NCBI GenBank assembly: GCA_023386265.1
Contig: JAEWKA010000008.1
Coordinates: forward strand, 248,001-312,000
DNA: 64,000 nucleotides
Reading direction: 5' to 3'
Source: Bacillota bacterium
Lineage (GTDB): Bacteria; Bacillota; Clostridia; Oscillospirales; Oscillospiraceae
This document shows positions 17,320-23,646 of this stretch, piece by piece. The notes beneath the pieces are model-generated. The model made no database searches. It was given only the letters and a program-made list of their open reading frames with translations, and was not told the DNA's origin. The number at the start of each line of letters is the position of its first letter. Within the stretch, counting starts at the first letter, position 1. The translations under genes were made by a program, and so were the position numbers.

Positions 17320-17329
17320 GCGTCGCAAT

Positions 17330-17615
17330 GCGCACTCATAGCACGAGCCGCCGCAAGCGACGTCTCTTATCATTGCGCGCGATTGCTCCTTTCCCCACAA
17401 AGTCTGCGACTTTGCGGGGGCCCTAGCTTTCGCCGCGAGGACGGTAAGAGACGAAAGGTTCCAAGTTTTGGAGCAACCTTAGAAAAATCGTTCCATTCGT
17501 TTTCCAAACAGAAGCTCAACGAAGTGGGTTTCGTTTGGAGAGGAGCGGCTGCCAACCGTGCTTAGAAGCCTCGCGTATGAGGATTCGTGCAAAGGCAGGC
17601 AGTGAGCGACGATAT
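17330..17615. other. Spacer between tRNA-Gly and tRNA-Arg
   Basis: This stretch of nearly 300 bases is much longer than the 30-65-base gaps between the other tRNAs. It contains the second copy of the palindromic repeat (17385-17440) and further partly complementary segments. A 101-codon reading frame here runs straight through tRNA-Gly and is not credible. No protein gene is supported. Confidence 0.5.
17385..17440 (-). repeat. Candidate dispersed palindromic repeat, copy 2
   Basis: On the minus strand: CTAGGGCCCCCGCAAAGTCG, then CAGACTTTGTGGGGAAAGG. The block order (CTAGG, CCC, GCAAA, TCG, AGA, TTTG, GGGG) matches 4505-4560 in the S10 leader, with compensatory differences in the stem. The plus-strand hairpin is CCCCACAAAGTCTG paired with CGACTTTGCGGGGG. 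Confidence 0.4.
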
Positions 17616-17692
17616 GCGCCAGTAGCTCAGGTGGATAGAGCAACTGCCTTCTAAGCAGTAGGTCAGGGGTTCGAATCCCTTCTGGCGTACCA
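17616..17692 (+). tRNA. tRNA-Arg (TCT)
   Basis: The acceptor stem GCGCCAG/CTGGCGT closes with one G-T pair, the anticodon loop is CTTCTAA (anticodon TCT), the T loop is TTCGAAT, and CCA is encoded at 17690-17692. Confidence 0.96.
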
Positions 17693-17738
17693 GTTCTTTC
17701 TCGGCTGGATGCCGGTTATCGTTCAAGTATTAGTATAT

Positions 17739-17816
17739 GGTGGGTATAGCTCAGTTGGTTAGAGCACCGGATTGTGGTTCCGGGGGTCGAGGGTTCAAAT
17801 CCCTTTACCCACCCCA
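17739..17816 (+). tRNA. tRNA-His (GTG)
   Basis: The acceptor stem GTGGGTA/TACCCAC is complete and the anticodon is GTG. The extra G at 17739 can serve as G-1 opposite discriminator C at 17813, as required for histidyl-tRNA synthetase. CCA is encoded. Confidence 0.96.
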
Positions 17817-17852
17817 TAATAATTCTTGAGCTGTTTTTGCTTGAATCTGCGA

Positions 17853-17926
17853 TGGGATATAGTGTAATGGTAACACACTAGACTTTGACTCTGGTATTGT
17901 AGGTTCGAGCCCTGCTATCCCAGCCA
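17853..17926 (+). tRNA. tRNA-Gln (TTG)
   Basis: The acceptor stem TGGGATA/TATCCCA has a U1-A72 pair typical of tRNA-Gln, the anticodon loop CTTTGAC gives TTG, and CCA is encoded at 17924-17926. Confidence 0.95.
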
Positions 17927-17946
17927 TTTTTTATCGTCTTTTTTAT

Positions 17947-18022
17947 GATTCAGTAGCTCAGTCGGCAGAGCATTTGCCTTTTAAGCAAAGGGTCCGGGGT
18001 TCGAATCCCCGCTGAGTCACCA
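17947..18022 (+). tRNA. tRNA-Lys (TTT)
   Basis: The acceptor stem GATTCAG/CTGAGTC is complete, the anticodon loop CTTTTAA gives TTT, and CCA is encoded at 18020-18022. It is the last tRNA of the cluster and is followed at once by a terminator. Confidence 0.96.
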
Positions 18023-18024
18023 CT

Positions 18025-18069
18025 AAATAAAGAATCCCGCAGCTATCAAAACTGTGGGATTCTTTATTT
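18025..18069. terminator. Bidirectional terminator, tRNA cluster / C39-like gene
   Basis: A long stem (AAATAAAGAATCCCGCAG with CTGTGGGATTCTTTATTT, one G-T pair) has A-rich and T-rich flanks. It can end the plus-strand tRNA transcript and the minus-strand gene whose stop codon is at 18073. Confidence 0.85.
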
Positions 18070-18072
18070 ATC

Positions 18073-18822
18073 CTATTTGTCGTTGGGCTGGATTACTGCC
18101 GCCCATTCATTATAAAGCTGGTCTTCCAGTTCTTCGGCCGAAATAATGCTGTATTTGTAATTCTCAACGTATAGAGAATAGTCAATGTCATCCATGTCGT
18201 ATGCTTTCATGTTACCCTCTGGGTCATAATATGTGAAGTACAGCTTATTATTAAACTTATATGTTCCGTTGAGCATAACCGCGTGGTATTTATTTTGGTC
18301 TGTTTTGAGTATTATCAGGACAACATTGCTGTTTTTCAGGGAGTCTTTCAGCGAGTCATGTCCCACTTTCTCAATCGTATGAGGTATGCCGTTTTTTGTC
18401 AGATATGCGTCAATATCGATGTTTGTCATACCGCGGTCATAATATCCCAGCTCGTCGCGGATGGTATTGACGGACTTGCTAAGTGTCTTATCGTACCACT
18501 TCATCGCCATAGACACGCAGGCGACCCCGCAATCCTTACTTGAGCACTTTGTACCCTTCTGCGTGGCATACCAGTCATAGGGTCTTGATGATATATAAAC
18601 ATCCGAATATACCGTTTCAAATTGACCGGTATAATAATCGCGCCATTCTTCGTCGGTCATCGTGCTGTCGTTATACACGCCGACCAGCAGGGAATCATAC
18701 TTAAAATCCATCCCCGCCGCATACGCGTTTGAAAGTGAACCTGTTGCCAGCATCAGTACAACAAGTATCGCTGCTGTAACAGCAGCCTTGGTCCTGCTAA
18801 AGTGTTTTTCTGTTCTTGCCAT
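18073..18822 (-). CDS. Secreted C39-like papain-fold peptidase domain protein under a c-di-GMP riboswitch
   Basis: This 249-residue exported protein has a signal peptide (hydrophobic core about residues 13-35, ending NAYAAG). The core resembles the C39 cysteine-peptidase fold: DCGVACVSMAMKWY supplies the putative catalytic Cys after the oxyanion region, KYHAVMLNG the His, and YYDPEGN the Asp-containing strand. A bacteriocin-type ABC transporter is absent, so it is a free secreted enzyme or an inactive relative. GGAGGG lies about 12 bases before the start. A c-di-GMP-I aptamer and terminator lie upstream at 19002-19161. Substrate is unknown. Confidence 0.8.
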   Translation of the reverse strand: MARTEKHFSRTKAAVTAAILVVLMLATGSLSNAYAAGMDFKYDSLLVGVYNDSTMTDEEWRDYYTGQFETVYSDVYISSRPYDWYATQKGTKCSSKDCGVACVSMAMKWYDKTLSKSVNTIRDELGYYDRGMTNIDIDAYLTKNGIPHTIEKVGHDSLKDSLKNSNVVLIILKTDQNKYHAVMLNGTYKFNNKLYFTYYDPEGNMKAYDMDDIDYSLYVENYKYSIISAEELEDQLYNEWAAVIQPNDK

Positions 18823-19001
18823 TGCCGTTTATTCCCTCCGTTTTCTAAGCCTAGATATTCCCTTTGACCGCTTGAGTTATCAGATGATAAGCATGCCGCT
18901 CTCGCAACACCTATATTCTTACAGGCATATTCTGAAAAACTTAGCGATTTTTGTATCCTTTCTTTGCCGATTATTGGGAAACAAAGGCGAACGCAGAAGA
19001 A
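18823..19001 (-). other. Untranslated leader between riboswitch terminator and C39-like gene
   Basis: About 180 bases follow the riboswitch terminator before the gene start. Only short reading frames without ribosome binding sites are seen, so this is probably plain 5' untranslated RNA; GGAGGG for the gene lies at its end. Confidence 0.5.
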
Positions 19002-19042
19002 AAGCACAGCTTTTTTCGCGCGACCCGAAAAAAGCTGTGCTT
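19002..19042 (-). terminator. Intrinsic terminator of the c-di-GMP riboswitch expression platform
   Basis: A 17-bp perfect stem (AAGCACAGCTTTTTTCG paired with CGAAAAAAGCTGTGCTT) is followed on the minus strand by TTTTCTTCT. It lies 14 bases after the aptamer P1 region and has no gene before it, as expected of a regulated terminator. Confidence 0.8.
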
Positions 19043-19056
19043 ATTAAATGCCAGCC

Positions 19057-19161
19057 CTAATTCTCTCGGCAACCCGGCTATCATAATGAAAGATCGTTTC
19101 ATCTTAGACCCGTGGCTTTGCGTCCCCGTATTTCTACGGGTTTGCTATTATCTGAAATTAG
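19057..19161 (-). promoter_or_regulatory. Cyclic di-GMP-I (GEMM-I) riboswitch
   Basis: On the minus strand the conserved GEMM-I elements appear in order: AGCAAACCCGTAGAAATACG, GGGACGCAAAGCCACGGGTC, CTAAG, a stem, then AGCCGGGTTGCCG. The GAAA tetraloop in P2 and its receptor-like P3 region are present. P1 can form between CTAATTT (19161-19155) and GAATTAG (19063-19057). It precedes an intrinsic terminator and then the C39-like gene. Known c-di-GMP-I/terminator pairs are mostly OFF switches; that is inferred here. Confidence 0.92.
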
Positions 19162-19360
19162 ATATTTTATTGATTTTTATTATCACTGAGTTTGAACCCA
19201 GTAATTTCCGCTTACCAAAATTAATGAGTATTAATCTACATCATATTTATACGTCGAAAACAGAATAACTCAACAATGTTTTTTGTCTTTGTTATTATAT
19301 TTATTGAGCTATGTTATCTCTGTATTATTTCGGTAATATTTTGCTGGAAGAACTTACTCC

Positions 19361-19389
19361 TTGCCATAATGGTTACAAATAGTTACAAT
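19361..19389 (+). promoter_or_regulatory. Predicted sigma-A promoter of SleB-type gene
   Basis: TTGCCA (19361-19366), a 17-base spacer and TACAAT (19384-19389) lie 24 bases before the start codon. Confidence 0.6.
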
Positions 19390-19413
19390 ATAGCTACACG
19401 AAAGGAGTGAGAT

Positions 19414-20217
19414 ATGATGAAAAAGTTACTTGTGACCTTGCTGATTATGTGTATGCTTGTAGCGGTCCTGCCAAGCGCAGAGGCCCTTACCCTACAGGTC
19501 AACAGCACAACGTTAACCAACGTATCGATGTACAATTCTACAACTTACGTTTCGCTCAGATCAATCAGTCTCCTGCTCAGTCCCGGAGCACAAATCACTT
19601 GGGAGAACAACCAGGCTGTCGTTCGCACATCGAAACTCACTGTAATAGCACGTCCCGGTAGCTATTATATTGATGCCAATGGGCGTAAGCTTTATGCGGC
19701 TGACGGTGTGAGACTTATTAATGGCACCACAATGGTTCCCGTCAGGGTGATTGCCAAGGCGATGGGCGCTTCGGTATCGTGGAACGCATCTGCTCAACAA
19801 GCGGTCGTGACCGGCGGAAACGGTACGATCACAGCTGGAGATAATTATTACAACAGCGATGCCGTTTACTGGCTCTCTCGCATTATCAACGCGGAAAGCA
19901 ACGGTGAACCGATAAAGGGAAAGATTGCGGTCGGAAACGTGATTCTTAACCGCGTGGCCAGCTCTGATTTCCCCAACAGCATCTACGGCGTCATCTTTGA
20001 CAAAGTAGGCGGCACGCAGTTCACGCCGGTTGCAAACGGCACGATTTACAACACGCCGTCGTCCGACAGTATACTTGCCGCCAAGCTCTGTCTTGATGGA
20101 GCCTCTGTCGCCGGCAGCAGTCTTTTCTTCCTCAATCCCGTCATCGCGACGAGCTCTTGGATTTCAAAGAACCGCCCTTATGTTGCCACTATCGGCAACC
20201 ATGTGTTCTACGCATAA
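19414..20217 (+). CDS. Secreted SleB-type cell wall hydrolase with copper-amine-oxidase-N-like domain
   Basis: This 267-residue exported protein has a signal peptide (to about residue 25), an N-terminal domain like the 'copper amine oxidase N-terminal' wall-associated module (TYVSLRSISLLLSPGAQITW and GTTMVPVRVIAKAMGASVSW), and a C-terminal SleB/hydrolase_2 domain from about residue 150 (RIINAESNGEPIKGKIAVGN with the Glu of SleB enzymes). SleB relatives are lytic transglycosylases acting on cortex or wall peptidoglycan. AAAGGAG at 19401-19407 sets the start. It is convergent with the holin-like gene. Confidence 0.88.
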   Translation: MMKKLLVTLLIMCMLVAVLPSAEALTLQVNSTTLTNVSMYNSTTYVSLRSISLLLSPGAQITWENNQAVVRTSKLTVIARPGSYYIDANGRKLYAADGVRLINGTTMVPVRVIAKAMGASVSWNASAQQAVVTGGNGTITAGDNYYNSDAVYWLSRIINAESNGEPIKGKIAVGNVILNRVASSDFPNSIYGVIFDKVGGTQFTPVANGTIYNTPSSDSILAAKLCLDGASVAGSSLFFLNPVIATSSWISKNRPYVATIGNHVFYA

Positions 20218-20257
20218 ATTAACCTACATTTATTAGCATTTAGGCGATACCCATAAG

Positions 20258-20296
20258 AAGAAACGCCCTCACGTATTTATCATGAGGGCGTTTCTT
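20258..20296. terminator. Bidirectional terminator
   Basis: The 14-bp stem AAGAAACGCCCTCA/TGAGGGCGTTTCTT with an 11-base loop lies between convergent SleB-type and holin-like genes. Confidence 0.85.
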
Positions 20297-20303
20297 TATG
20301 TCT

Positions 20304-20531
20304 TCATATTCCGTTCGGGTTCGTCGGGTTGTTCACAACACCCAGAAGCGCGAGAATCGTCCCGATTGCGCTGACGATGTTGTTATAAGAGTCGTTCGTA
20401 AGTCCAATCTTCTGCGGCAGTCCTAGTGTCGATGCGAGCAGCCAAAGAGCCGAGAGTATCCCGAGCCACATAGGCCAGCTTTTCCATCTGCTTTGTTTTG
20501 CGGTTTTGTTAGCGATTTCTGTTTTGTCCAT
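20304..20531 (-). CDS. Phage phi-LC3-type holin-like small membrane protein
   Basis: This 75-residue protein has a polar N-terminus, one or two hydrophobic segments (WPMWLGILSALWLLASTLG and IVSAIGTILALLGVV) and ends GVVNNPTNPNGI, the pattern of phi-LC3 family holins (usually GI..NPTT). Holins form membrane pores that release or activate wall hydrolases. No other phage genes are nearby. Its closest neighbour is a convergent SleB-type hydrolase. GGAGG precedes the start. It may be a domesticated lysis gene. Confidence 0.75.
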   Translation of the reverse strand: MDKTEIANKTAKQSRWKSWPMWLGILSALWLLASTLGLPQKIGLTNDSYNNIVSAIGTILALLGVVNNPTNPNGI

Positions 20532-20651
20532 GGTTGCTACCTCCTTATGTATTATAGATATTAGAATCCAGCCCGAATATTTCTGAATTTTTAATAATAC
20601 TAAAGGTTAGGATTATCTTGCCTCGTATCACGCTTTCTCCTGCGCCCCCCC

Positions 20652-20680
20652 TTGCCAAACTCAGATATCTGTATTACAAT
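20652..20680 (+). promoter_or_regulatory. Predicted promoter of cobalamin-controlled operon
   Basis: TTGCCA (20652-20657), a 17-base spacer and TACAAT (20675-20680) are placed so that transcription would begin a few bases before the riboswitch. Confidence 0.65.
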
Positions 20681-20696
20681 ACCAAGGACAATTAAA

Positions 20697-20872
20697 CATT
20701 CGGTGCATGGGTGCGGCGCTGTAACTGAGCCGCCTAAGAGGGAAGCGGGGTGAAAATCCCCCACGAGCCCGTCGCTGTGCAGGAGGAGTCCGTTTGCTTA
20801 AAAACCACTGGGCGTATGCTTGGGAAGGTGCAGACAGGCGATGATACCAAGTCAGAAGACCTGCCCACGCTA
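20697..20872 (+). promoter_or_regulatory. Cobalamin riboswitch
   Basis: Core elements appear in order: AAGAGGGAAGC, GGTGAAAATCCCCCACGAGC, CCGTCGCTGT, CCACTG and the distal GGGAAGG...GATGATACCAAGTCAGAAG followed by ACCTGCC. This is the B12-box type aptamer. Downstream, CCCTTG (20900-20905) can pair with CAAGGG overlapping the ribosome binding site of the next gene, suggesting translational shut-off when cobalamin binds. The pairing is by eye. Confidence 0.95.
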
Positions 20873-20973
20873 CCGTACAGAAAAGCCGCGAGTCCCGGCC
20901 CTTGTACATCACACGAACGGGATAACTGCGCCTTCTTTGTACGGATTTTAGCCGAGCAAGGGAGGAATTTTTT

Positions 20974-21372
20974 ATGAATAAGAGCAAAAAAACAGGTATT
21001 GCGCTGGTCTTAATTCTCGTCGTTCTCGTCGCGGGGGCTTATCTTGCCTATCGGCTCCTTATGCCTGATACTGTCGCGGGAGCCAAAACCATCACAGTCT
21101 CAATTGACCACCTGAACGGCGACGACAAGACGCTGACGATTAAAACGGACGCCGACTATCTGCGAGGCGCGCTGGAGCAGGAAAAGCTCATTGAGGGTGC
21201 AAACAGCGATTACGGCTTCTTCATCACAATGATGGACGGCGAAAAGGCCGACGAAAGCAAACAGCAGTGGTGGGGCTACACTAAGTCCGGCGAATATGTC
21301 GATACCGGCGTAGACCAAACTCCGATTACCGACGGCGAAAGCTATGAATTCACACTCCATGAGGGCTACTAA
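20974..21372 (+). CDS. Membrane-anchored DUF4430 (transcobalamin-like) protein
   Basis: This 132-residue protein has an N-terminal membrane anchor (about residues 7-30) and an extracytoplasmic DUF4430 domain, related to the C-terminal domain of transcobalamin/intrinsic factor: DYGFFITMMDGEKA, then QQWWGYTKSGEYVDTGVDQT and GESYEFTLHEGY. Its mRNA starts with a cobalamin riboswitch and it overlaps an ECF S-component gene, which together suggest surface capture of corrinoid for uptake. Ligand binding is inferred. AGGGAGGA lies upstream of the start. Confidence 0.85.
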   Translation: MNKSKKTGIALVLILVVLVAGAYLAYRLLMPDTVAGAKTITVSIDHLNGDDKTLTIKTDADYLRGALEQEKLIEGANSDYGFFITMMDGEKADESKQQWWGYTKSGEYVDTGVDQTPITDGESYEFTLHEGY

Positions 21373-21868
21373 GCCCCCTATTTCCCTGCGGGAGCTCATT
21401 GAGCTCTCTCTCATGGCGGCGCTCATGGTCGGTACGCAGGTCGCTATGGCGGCCCTGCCGAACATAAACCTTGTCTCAGTTCTCATAATACTCACGGTGA
21501 TAATCTACGGAGCAAAGGCCTTTTACTCCGTAGCTGTGTTTGTGTTGCTTGAGGGGCTCATCTATGGCTTCGGGCTGTGGTTCATAAACTATCTATACAT
21601 CTGGACTATACTGGCCGCCGTTGCGCTGATATGCAGAAAAAACGAAAACGCCCTCATTTGGGCGGTAATTGCAGGACTTTTTGGACTCTCATTCGGGCTT
21701 CTCTGCACGATTCCTTATCTTTTCATCGGTGGATCCGCGATGGCGCTGTCCTACTGGGTAAGCGGAATTCCCTTTGATTTGACTCACTGTATTTCGAACT
21801 TCGTTTTGACTCTGCTTCTTTTAAACCCGCTGAAAAAGCTATTGATGAAACTGCATACAACGACATAG
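21359..21868 (+). CDS. ECF transporter S component (predicted cobalamin/corrinoid)
   Basis: This integral membrane protein of about 169 residues has five to six hydrophobic segments and the S-component look of ECF vitamin transporters (RELIELSLMAALMVGTQVAM, then NFVLTLLLLNPLKKLL). S components bind substrate and join a shared EcfAA'T module, which is not in this window. An alternative start at 21344 adds five residues; both overlap the DUF4430 gene, so coupling is likely. The cobalamin riboswitch upstream is the evidence for the substrate. The stop codon is TAG. Confidence 0.82.
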   Translation: MRATKPPISLRELIELSLMAALMVGTQVAMAALPNINLVSVLIILTVIIYGAKAFYSVAVFVLLEGLIYGFGLWFINYLYIWTILAAVALICRKNENALIWAVIAGLFGLSFGLLCTIPYLFIGGSAMALSYWVSGIPFDLTHCISNFVLTLLLLNPLKKLLMKLHTTT

Positions 21869-21941
21869 TATCTGTTTACAATCGGCACTCCTTGGTATAT
21901 TCTGGTTACATTAGAAAAATACTGATTGCGGGAGGCGCCCT

Positions 21942-22472
21942 ATGTTTTGCCCTAAATGCAAATCGGAATATATCGAGGGATATACTCACTGCAAAAAATG
22001 TGACGTCGATTTGGTTGATGAACTGCCAGAGGAAGCGGCGGTTGATGAAGAAGAATTCTTATTCGTGCCGGTCTGCATCAGATCTGTCTCCAACCATATC
22101 GAAGCGGAGATGATAATAGAGCTGCTTCGGCAAAACGGCATCCCCTGCTACAGAGAATACTTGGAAGCAGGCGAATATCTCAGAATTTACATGGGATACT
22201 CAATCTATGGTGAAGATATTTTCGTAGATTGGGACGATTATGATGCAGCATCGGATCTTTTGGACGACTGGGACGTAACCCGAGAAACTTACGCCGAAGA
22301 AAGTGACCGCCCTGAGGAGACTATGGAGCCCGAAGAGCCTTACGAAAACACTCCGAGCTATAAACGCCGCAATTCCGCCGCAAAATTTTTTGCGATATTT
22401 ACTGTAGCTGTGTATATATTTGTATTGTTATATGCGACAGTAAAAGAAATTCAAGAATTATTGCTCAACTAA
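21942..22472 (+). CDS. Zinc-ribbon/DUF2007-like membrane protein
   Basis: This 176-residue protein starts with a zinc ribbon (MFCPKCKSEYIEGYTHCKKC), continues with a domain like DUF2007 (EAEMIIELLRQNGIPCYREY, then YGEDIFVDWDDYDAASDLLD), has an acidic linker, and ends in a C-terminal transmembrane helix (residues about 148-168). DUF2007-type domains are putative signal/PII-like modules. GGAGG precedes the start. It follows the ECF gene by 73 bases and ends at a hairpin; function is unknown. Confidence 0.75.
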   Translation: MFCPKCKSEYIEGYTHCKKCDVDLVDELPEEAAVDEEEFLFVPVCIRSVSNHIEAEMIIELLRQNGIPCYREYLEAGEYLRIYMGYSIYGEDIFVDWDDYDAASDLLDDWDVTRETYAEESDRPEETMEPEEPYENTPSYKRRNSAAKFFAIFTVAVYIFVLLYATVKEIQELLLN

Positions 22473-22478
22473 AACCAG

Positions 22479-22502
22479 AGGCGGGTTCGAATGAACCCGC
22501 CT
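22479..22502. terminator. Bidirectional terminator
   Basis: The 10-bp stem AGGCGGGTTC/GAACCCGCCT with a 4-base loop lies between the zinc-ribbon gene and the convergent cupin gene. Confidence 0.75.
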
Positions 22503-22526
22503 TCTATAATTTTTATGCTGTTCTGA

Positions 22527-22997
22527 TTATTTAATCCCCATATTCGGATCGGATTTCCAGACCTTGTCAACAGCTTCACCGTGATACACACGGTTCACAC
22601 CGTTCGATTTGTGAAGATACACATCTTCGTCGGGATAGTAGCAGGTGTCCTCCGGCTCAACCGTGCCAATATCAAGAATGACGAGGTTCTCTGTACCGGA
22701 ATTGTAAAAGGTGTGGGCAATCCCTTTTCCGCCGGGCTTTGCGATGAAATCACCCTTTTTCACTTGGACTGTCTCATCATTCAGGCGAAGTGTACCCGTT
22801 CCTTCTATAACAATAAAAAACTCCTCCTGTTGCGAATGGCTGTGATATTTCGTGCTGTAGCCCTTTGGCGGAACGCTGTCGATATTGACGTATATTTTAC
22901 TGCCGCCCGCAGCCGCGCCAAGCGACTTTGTTATGAGCCCCAACGAATCCTGCCAGATAAACTCCGGCGCGAGTTCATTGAGATTATGTATTTTCAT
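22527..22997 (-). CDS. Cupin-domain protein
   Basis: This 156-residue single-domain cupin has the two motifs with metal-binding histidines and glutamate: YHSHSQQEEFFIVIEG and the second, KPGGKGIAHTFYNSGTENLV. Such proteins are small-molecule isomerases, dioxygenases or binding proteins. It is monocistronic with AAGGAGG at its start and no informative neighbour, so a specific reaction is not proposed. Confidence 0.85.
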   Translation of the reverse strand: MKIHNLNELAPEFIWQDSLGLITKSLGAAAGGSKIYVNIDSVPPKGYSTKYHSHSQQEEFFIVIEGTGTLRLNDETVQVKKGDFIAKPGGKGIAHTFYNSGTENLVILDIGTVEPEDTCYYPDEDVYLHKSNGVNRVYHGEAVDKVWKSDPNMGIK

Positions 22998-23088
22998 ATA
23001 TTTCTCCTCCTTACAGTTTATTGTTTTAATTTCTCTCTTTTCGGGAATTATATCTCATACGGGTATGCGCCGCAAGGTCGAAACAGAA

Positions 23089-23118
23089 AAAAGATGCGCC
23101 CCAAAGGGCGCATCTTTT
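23089..23118 (-). terminator. Terminator of zinc-ribbon gene
   Basis: The stem AAAAGATGCGCC/GGGCGCATCTTTT with a short loop lies 15 bases after the stop codon at 23133, with a T run on the minus strand. Confidence 0.8.
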
Positions 23119-23132
23119 CAAAACTCACTGAT

Positions 23133-23414
23133 CTATCTTTTGAAGCAGTCGCTGCAATACACAGGGCGGTCACTGCGGGGCTCAAAAGGAACCTTGCAGG
23201 GCTTGCCACACCCGGCGCATACTGCGTCGAACATCTGGCGGGTGCCACCGTTTCCGCCGCGAGAGTTGGTGTTACCCTTGCGTGCGATACGGCAGGACTT
23301 GCAGCGCTGCGGTTCGTTTGTGAAGCCTTTCTCAGCATAAAACTCCTGCTCACTAGCAGTAAAAGTGAATTCTTGTCCGCAATCTTTGCAGACCATGGTC
23401 TTGTCGTTGTACAT
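23133..23414 (-). CDS. Small double zinc-ribbon protein
   Basis: This 93-residue protein has CKDCGQEFTFTASEQEFYAE with CKSC (a zf-trcl-like ribbon) and a C-terminal CAGCGKPCKVPFEP...YCSDC 'CXXC-CXXC' motif. A serine/glycine/asparagine linker joins them. This combination occurs in Clostridia, often near rRNA or stress genes; function is not known. It is monocistronic and has its own terminator. Confidence 0.85.
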   Translation of the reverse strand: MYNDKTMVCKDCGQEFTFTASEQEFYAEKGFTNEPQRCKSCRIARKGNTNSRGGNGGTRQMFDAVCAGCGKPCKVPFEPRSDRPVYCSDCFKR

Positions 23415-23529
23415 GAAATACCTCTTTAATTTAGTTACGCAATACCTTTATGTGTTACGCCATTTAAGTATATGGCGAGTCTATACGAAAGTCAACTATT
23501 TTGTCAACAATTTTTTAAATTAATTGCAT

Positions 23530-23574
23530 AAAAAGATGCAGATGGGCTTCATTTTCGCCCATCTGCATCTTTTT
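23530..23574 (-). terminator. Terminator of nifJ
   Basis: An 18-bp stem (AAAAAGATGCAGATGGGC with its complement) and 9-base loop has a T run on the minus strand. It lies 73 bases after the nifJ stop codon. Confidence 0.85.
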
Positions 23575-23646
23575 TCCTTATTTGCAACAACAGCTAATTG
23601 CCGTTGTTATCTGATTCGACAAAATACTTCCAAAAAGCTCTTTGGT

